From JALHNF01 sp039809305 (GTDB taxonomy: Bacteria; Patescibacteriota; Minisyncoccia; Phycocordibacterales; UBA5272), in NCBI GenBank assembly GCA_039809305.1, contig JBDHUT010000021.1, positions 1 to 9,980 on the forward strand: a stretch of DNA of 9,980 nt, read 5' to 3'. The translations under genes were made by a program, and so were the position numbers. Of the stretch, positions 7,096-9,980 are shown piece by piece (positions within the stretch are counted from its first letter, which is position 1; each line of letters begins with the position of its first letter). The notes beneath the pieces were generated by a model, which was not told where the DNA came from, made no database searches, and was given only the letters and a program-made list of their open reading frames with translations.

Positions 7096-7110
7096 GGGCC
7101 AGAGTGGCCC
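7096..7110 (+). promoter_or_regulatory. Leader hairpin of second cassette (6-bp stem, 3-nt loop)
   Basis: GGGCCA (7096-7101) and TGGCCC (7105-7110) form a perfect inverted repeat around the loop GAG. It starts about 12 nt into the predicted transcript and lies 7 nt before AAGGAG (7118-7123). The stem sequence differs from the first cassette's hairpin but stem and loop lengths are the same, which points to structure rather than sequence being kept. Confidence 0.65.
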
Positions 7111-7130
7111 TTGTCCCAAGGAGTAGCTGT

Positions 7131-7187
7131 ATGCGTGATGCGATGTTCAAACTTCACCCTCCTGCTCATGCAGGCGGAAACGATTGA
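7131..7187 (+). other. 18-codon open frame at the best-placed start of cassette 2 (leader peptide, or head of a frameshifted gene)
   Basis: The ATG at 7131 is 7 nt from AAGGAG (7118-7123), the ideal spacing and close to the 6 nt of cassette 1. It opens MRDAMFKLHPPAHAGGND and then meets TGA at 7185-7187. The long frame of this cassette is +1 to it. It may be a leader peptide, the authentic N-terminus disrupted by an indel or sequencing error, or simply unused. Its codons are less G/C-ending than the overlapping long frame, which argues mildly against it being the main coding frame. Confidence 0.35.
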
Positions 7188-7512
7188 TCGGATCGAGTCG
7201 CTTGCCAAGCGGATGCTTGAGCGGTGTGAAGACGCAGACCAACTGGCAAATGGCATGATCTTCGCACGTGGGGTTCTGCAAGATGAGCTCGCCGAGAAAT
7301 TGGTCAGGTTGACGGAAGAACCGTTTCACTTGATTGATGTCATGGCTCGCGTCCCCTCGCTTCGCGAGACCGCGTGGCAGAAGTTTTTGTCACTCGGTCC
7401 GTCGGACATGGCGGTGAGCCATGTGCTCACGATATCGGCGATGAGTCCGGTGGCAGGCGCCGAGCTTGCTCGGCGCAATCCGTTGCCGCCGCCGCCATCC
7501 ATGGCAGCCTGA
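7138..7512 (+). CDS. Small alpha-helical protein of unknown function (G+C-rich cassette 2)
   Basis: 124 residues from the ATG at 7138; no family recognised. The sequence reads as a soluble, amphipathic helical protein (about 13-60, then 63-108) ending in a proline-rich tail, NPLPPPPSMAA. Helical pairs such as LAEKLVRLTEEPFHLIDVMA followed by LRETAWQKFLSLGPSDMAVS are faintly like a HEAT-type repeat, which is only an impression. The frame extends upstream to 6988, but that stretch contains a terminator and a consensus promoter, so the start must lie after 7084. In-frame candidates are GTG 7135 (11 nt from AAGGAG), ATG 7138 (14 nt) and ATG 7168. G/C-ending codons continue back to about 7138, favouring an early start. 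The G+C-rich composition matches cassette 1 and differs from the flanking genes. An intrinsic terminator follows the stop. Confidence 0.62.
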   Translation: MRCSNFTLLLMQAETIDRIESLAKRMLERCEDADQLANGMIFARGVLQDELAEKLVRLTEEPFHLIDVMARVPSLRETAWQKFLSLGPSDMAVSHVLTISAMSPVAGAELARRNPLPPPPSMAA

Positions 7513-7521
7513 CCCCCCCCG

Positions 7522-7548
7522 ACCCGCACAAGGATGTGCGGGTTTTTT
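7522..7548 (+). terminator. Intrinsic terminator after cassette 2
   Basis: CCCGCACA (7523-7530) pairs with TGTGCGGG (7535-7542) around the loop AGGA, extended by an A-T pair (7522/7543), and runs into six T (7543-7548). It begins 10 nt after the stop codon. A run of C (7513-7520) lies between stop and stem. Confidence 0.9.
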
Positions 7549-7597
7549 GTATTTTTGGACCTGTAGATAGCCGATCTTTTAAAAAATGTAAGCAGTG

Positions 7598-7603
7598 TAT
7601 ACT
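7598..7603 (+). promoter_or_regulatory. -10-like element, probably leaderless start for the 7612 gene
   Basis: TATACT (7598-7603) ends 8 nt before the ATG at 7612, placing the transcription start about 2 nt before the ATG. The identical hexamer at the identical distance precedes the dsbB-like gene. No convincing -35 (best is TCTTTT at 7575) and no Shine-Dalgarno were found. Confidence 0.45.
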
Positions 7604-7611
7604 AACTTTAT

Positions 7612-8175
7612 ATGAATACAAATATCAAAATAATTCTCAGTGTTCTTCTGGTAGGAGTTGCGCTCTACGGAGCTTTTCAATTTGGTCGCTCTACCAGTAC
7701 TTCTGTTGTAGAAAATAGTCAAAACGCAACGACAACCGTTGCAACTTCTACCGCAACAACAAGTCAAACTACTACCACCACAAAGCCAGTGGTTAAACCA
7801 CCAGTTGTGACAACAAAACCAAGTTCAACAAATACCTTAGTAAAAATAGACTATAAAGGAGGTATTTGCTTGAACGGTAAAATATGTGCAACAACAAAAG
7901 TTATTACCAAAGACTCTGTGTACTATAAAGATGGTGTGAAGGTTTCAAATTTGAATAAAAATGATGTATCAAGACTTTCTTCAGAAATGGAGCGTGCAGA
8001 CTGGGCACTTCTTAGAAGTAAACCAAAAACAACTGGATGCGATCTACAACGTGTTCAGGAAATAACCTATACGTTCTATACCTCAAAAGGAGTTCAGGTT
8101 ATTTCAAACTGTCAGTATGATTTTGATGTCAGTCTTACCCCATTCAAAACCATCGGTATTCTCCTTCCTCAATAA
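7612..8175 (+). CDS. Membrane-anchored extracytoplasmic protein with Thr/Pro-rich linker and four cysteines
   Basis: 187 residues, family not recognised. A signal-anchor helix occupies about 6-22, preceded by a lysine. A low-complexity linker rich in Thr, Ser, Pro and Val (about 27-75) suits a flexible, extracellular stalk. The C-terminal domain (about 77-187) looks globular and beta-rich, with C86, C92, C143 and C167, and a central helix with the pattern LSSEMERADWALLRSKP. Four cysteines in an exported domain suggest two disulfides, so it could be a client of the thiol oxidation system implied by the dsbB-like gene. There is no lipobox cysteine near the anchor. It follows the G+C-rich island but has the A/T-rich codon use of the host. 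The export topology is well supported; the function is unknown. Confidence 0.85.
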   Translation: MNTNIKIILSVLLVGVALYGAFQFGRSTSTSVVENSQNATTTVATSTATTSQTTTTTKPVVKPPVVTTKPSSTNTLVKIDYKGGICLNGKICATTKVITKDSVYYKDGVKVSNLNKNDVSRLSSEMERADWALLRSKPKTTGCDLQRVQEITYTFYTSKGVQVISNCQYDFDVSLTPFKTIGILLPQ

Positions 8176-8187
8176 ATAAAGAAAGCG

Positions 8188-8193
8188 TATAAT
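8188..8193 (+). promoter_or_regulatory. -10-like TATAAT for doxX-like gene
   Basis: A perfect TATAAT lies 13 nt after the stop of the preceding gene; its -35 (TTCCTC, 8165-8170, 17-bp spacing) is poor. Transcription would begin near 8200 and the leader would start with a small hairpin, GGCA-gtaa-TGCC (8203-8214). Read-through from the preceding gene is an alternative. Confidence 0.4.
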
Positions 8194-8223
8194 AAAGCGT
8201 AAGGCAGTAATGCCATCATATAT

Positions 8224-8658
8224 ATGAATTTTTTATCATCTTTACATAACAAAAGTCTTGCGCTTCTCTTGGTGCGTGTAGGGCTTGCGTCAGTGTTTAT
8301 TTATCACGGTTGGATGAAAGTAAGTGACTTAGGTGGCACTGCAGGAATGTTTGAAACTATGGGCTTCGCTCCATTTTGGGGATATGTTGTTGCATGGGTT
8401 GAATTTCTCGGTGGTATTTTAATGCTTGCTGGAGTTCGGGTTCGTGAAGTTGGTGTTCTTCTTGCTGTAGTGATGGTTGTTGCTATTTTCAAGGTGCATC
8501 TTCCGAATGGTTTCAACTTTATGAATGGTGGATATGAATTCCAATTTACACTTCTCTTGTCATCTCTTGCTATGGTATTTGCTGGACCAGGTAAATATGC
8601 TCTTTTTGCAAGTAAAGAGTGTGCGGAATGCAAAGATGGAAAGTGTCAGTGTAAATAA
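8224..8658 (+). CDS. DoxX-family membrane protein with cysteine-rich C-terminal tail
   Basis: 144 residues, standard DoxX length. Four hydrophobic segments at about 10-30, 48-69, 74-91 and 105-124 match the DoxX fold. Typical residues are visible in LVRVGLASVFIYHGWMK (H29, G30, K33), in the G-rich second helix WVEFLGGILMLAG, and in the NGFNFMNGGYEFQFTLLL stretch before the last helix. DoxX proteins sit in the inner membrane; in some bacteria they work with thiol or oxidative-stress systems, elsewhere their role is open. After the last helix comes a short hydrophilic tail with C133, C136, C141 and C143 (CxxCx4CxC). This looks like a small metal- or cluster-binding site and is not part of the usual domain. 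No Shine-Dalgarno is seen; the start is chosen from the membrane pattern. It is followed by a bidirectional terminator. Confidence 0.9.
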   Translation: MNFLSSLHNKSLALLLVRVGLASVFIYHGWMKVSDLGGTAGMFETMGFAPFWGYVVAWVEFLGGILMLAGVRVREVGVLLAVVMVVAIFKVHLPNGFNFMNGGYEFQFTLLLSSLAMVFAGPGKYALFASKECAECKDGKCQCK

Positions 8659-8671
8659 TATTCTATTTACT

Positions 8672-8707
8672 AAATTAAAAGACCGCCGATCGGCGGTCTT
8701 TTAATTT
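8672..8707. terminator. 36-bp perfect palindrome, bidirectional intrinsic terminator
   Basis: The 36 bases read identically on both strands, with a G+C-rich core GACCGCCGATCGGCGGTC (8681-8698) flanked by A-tracts on one side and T-tracts on the other. RNA from either strand would fold into a strong stem followed by U residues. It lies between the converging doxX-like (plus) and DUF1295-like (minus) genes, 13 and 14 nt from their stops, so it can end both transcripts. Confidence 0.92.
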
Positions 8708-8721
8708 TACTGTGATATAAC

Positions 8722-9516
8722 TTATTTTTTAAACCAAGGAATCATTGCATTAGTTGTCTTTGCGTATATCTGGTATTCTTTGTTATCTTTGTATTTTGCC
8801 TCAAGCATTGGAACACCCGATACAAAACGAAGAAGGTATGTGATAAGAATAGGACTCAAAAGTGCTACTGGCCAGTATACGATTCCTACTACCATAAGAG
8901 CCATTCCCCACCAAATAAGTGATTCTCCAAAGTAATTTGGGTGGCGAGAGTATTTCCAAAGACCAGACTGGAGTATCTCATTTTGACCTTTCTTGTGCTT
9001 TAGGAACGTGTCCAACTCTTCATCAGCTCGCGCCTCAAAATAAAAGCCAATACAGAAAACAATGAGACCAAAAAGATTAATGAGCGAAAAGGTACTAGAA
9101 GAAAGCGTGTTTGCAAAAATAATAGGAAGTCCTACTGCCCCGATAATAATTCCCTGAAGGATATAAATTTGGAAAATGCTTCGAATATGGAAATACAATG
9201 AGCCATTTTTCATCCAGTCTTTACGCCATTCTTGATAGCGAAAATCTTCACCTTTATGTTTATTTCTTCGTGATATTCGGATGGCGAGCCTACTTCCCCA
9301 TAGTACGGTACAGAGCGTAACAATACTTGCTCGTAAATCTTGTGGAATGTCAGAACAAAAATATGTGTATAGAGCGAGTGCGATAAATCCGATCCCGTAC
9401 GCAATATCCATCACTGAATTGTCTTTTTTTATGAGCGCATAAGCCCAGGTAAGGACAAGGACAACAGCAACAGCTTTCATTGAGAAGAAAATAATTTGAA
9501 ATAGTTCTATTTGCAT
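8722..9516 (-). CDS. DUF1295 / steroid 5-alpha-reductase-like membrane protein
   Basis: 264-residue multi-pass membrane protein of the DUF1295 group, related to the isoprenylcysteine methyltransferase / steroid reductase fold. Hydrophobic segments lie at about 7-27, 35-53, 62-76, 112-136, 140-160, 197-216 and 217-235. The family signature is SGLWKYSRHPNYFGE (about 184-198; R191, H192, P193, N194, Y195), followed by a second polar patch, PMLEAKYKDNKEYQIYAKTTNAMIPWF, near the C-terminus. In relatives these parts form a cofactor pocket facing the cytoplasm. The N-terminal half also shows the SVMDIAYGIGF motif usual for this group. The substrate is unknown; lipid or isoprenoid reduction is possible. 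It lies 42 nt downstream of queA on the same strand. A TAAAAT -10-like box (9528-9523) six bases before the ATG may allow a leaderless start. Confidence 0.85.
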   Translation of the reverse strand: MQIELFQIIFFSMKAVAVVLVLTWAYALIKKDNSVMDIAYGIGFIALALYTYFCSDIPQDLRASIVTLCTVLWGSRLAIRISRRNKHKGEDFRYQEWRKDWMKNGSLYFHIRSIFQIYILQGIIIGAVGLPIIFANTLSSSTFSLINLFGLIVFCIGFYFEARADEELDTFLKHKKGQNEILQSGLWKYSRHPNYFGESLIWWGMALMVVGIVYWPVALLSPILITYLLRFVSGVPMLEAKYKDNKEYQIYAKTTNAMIPWFKK

Positions 9517-9522
9517 AGATTT

Positions 9523-9528
9523 ATTTTA
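9523..9528 (-). promoter_or_regulatory. -10-like TAAAAT before the DUF1295-like gene
   Basis: TAAAAT on the minus strand ends 6 nt before the ATG at 9516, the same leaderless geometry as at 5797-5802. No -35 match was found at 16-18 bp, so the site is weak evidence on its own; co-transcription with queA is equally possible. Confidence 0.3.
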
Positions 9529-9558
9529 TCACGTTCACGAAAGAATGGAGTCTGTTTT

Positions 9559-9980
9559 CTACAAAATTAGCATTGAGTCACCAAATGAGAAGAAGCGAAA
9601 CTTTTCCTGTATTGCTATTTCGTATAGTTCTCGAACATTCTTTTTTGCTTTTTTGTGTTCAAGAAATGCTTGTACAAGGTGCATGAGAGATGTGTTAGGA
9701 AGATGGAAATTTGTCATTAAAACATCTACGACTTTAAAATTAAATGGCGGAAAAATAAAAATATCTGTTTCCCCAGTTGTAGATGTTATCTCTTGGTCAT
9801 TATTTCCTGCCACACTTTCAAGAGTGCGTGTGACAGTTGTGCCAACTGCGATTACCGGTTTTTTTTTGTTTTTTGCATCGGAGATATTTTGAGCGCTTCT
9901 AAAATCTATTTCATACAGCTCTTTGTGCAGAGTTTTTGTTTGAAAATTTTTATCTGATATCGGGGCAAAAGTTCCCATTC
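9559..9980 (-). CDS. queA: tRNA preQ1(34) S-adenosylmethionine ribosyltransferase-isomerase, C-terminal part (start outside window)
   Basis: QueA transfers and isomerises the ribosyl group of S-adenosylmethionine onto preQ1 at tRNA position 34, giving epoxyqueuosine in the queuosine pathway of the cytoplasm. About 140 C-terminal residues are visible and end at the TAG 9561-9559. Family-specific segments are GTTVTRTLES, then GETDIFIFPPFNF, then KVVDVLMTNFHLPNTSLMHL, and the terminal RFFSFGDSMLIL, all as in standard QueA. The usual protein is about 340-350 residues, so roughly the first 200 lie beyond the right edge. The frame is open to the edge; an internal ATG near 9978 is not the real start. 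No other queuosine gene is in the window. Confidence 0.95.
   Translation of the reverse strand, partial: MGTFAPISDKNFQTKTLHKELYEIDFRSAQNISDAKNKKKPVIAVGTTVTRTLESVAGNNDQEITSTTGETDIFIFPPFNFKVVDVLMTNFHLPNTSLMHLVQAFLEHKKAKKNVRELYEIAIQEKFRFFSFGDSMLIL

Noticed and set aside
6988..7137. Upstream extension of the cassette 2 frame back to an ATG at 6988
   Set aside because: The extension spans an intrinsic terminator (7007-7034) and a perfect promoter (7049-7077), so it cannot be the natural N-terminus.
7513..7520. Run of eight C after the cassette 2 stop codon
   Set aside because: It sits between stop and terminator stem and has no pairing partner of note; probably neutral, though it could be a spot for sequencing-length errors.
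6653..7548. G+C-rich island as a phage remnant, integron array or insertion sequence
   Set aside because: No integrase, transposase, terminal inverted repeats, attC-like sites or phage proteins are visible; only the cassette-like regulatory plan is supported.
8304..8633. 109-codon minus-strand frame opposite the doxX-like gene
   Set aside because: Antisense to a well-supported DoxX gene, with no membrane or domain pattern of its own.

Overview
The window looks like chromosomal DNA from a low-G+C member of the Patescibacteria / Candidate Phyla Radiation, most likely a Parcubacteria-type lineage. This is inferred from protein style, not from a marker gene. The signs are small, tightly packed genes, few Shine-Dalgarno sequences, several start codons sitting directly behind a -10 box, an unusually short SMC, and Thr/Pro-rich single-anchor surface proteins. 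No rRNA, tRNA or CRISPR array was seen.

Layout. Positions 1-4597 (minus strand) form an apparent operon read as dsbB-like, then short smc, then a restriction-modification fusion. The fusion gene runs off the left edge, and spacings are 9 and 3 nt. Upstream and separately promoted, 4639-5694 (minus) encodes a YibE/F-like membrane protein. A 114-bp divergent intergenic region, with two promoter-like sites sharing the -35 TTGCAA, separates it from a CooC/MinD-like P-loop ATPase (5809-6573, plus). Positions about 6575-7550 are a compositionally foreign G+C-rich island. It holds two self-contained plus-strand cassettes, each with promoter, 6-bp/3-nt-loop hairpin, AAGGAG, short ORF and intrinsic terminator. 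Then come an anchored four-cysteine extracytoplasmic protein (7612-8175, plus) and a DoxX-family membrane protein with a cysteine-rich tail (8224-8658, plus). These converge, across a 36-bp perfect palindrome that can terminate both strands, on a DUF1295/steroid-reductase-like membrane protein (8722-9516, minus). That gene lies downstream of the 3' part of queA (9559-9980, minus; its start is outside the window).

How they fit together. The DsbB homologue would reoxidise a thiol oxidase serving exported cysteine-containing proteins, of which the 7612 product is a candidate client. SMC acts in chromosome organisation and the restriction-modification fusion in DNA defence; their shared transcription with dsbB has no obvious functional logic. 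The most unusual items are the two G+C-rich cassettes, the apparently hinge-less 758-residue SMC, the C-x-H replacement in the CooC-like ATPase, and the contrast between leaderless core genes and strongly signalled cassette genes.
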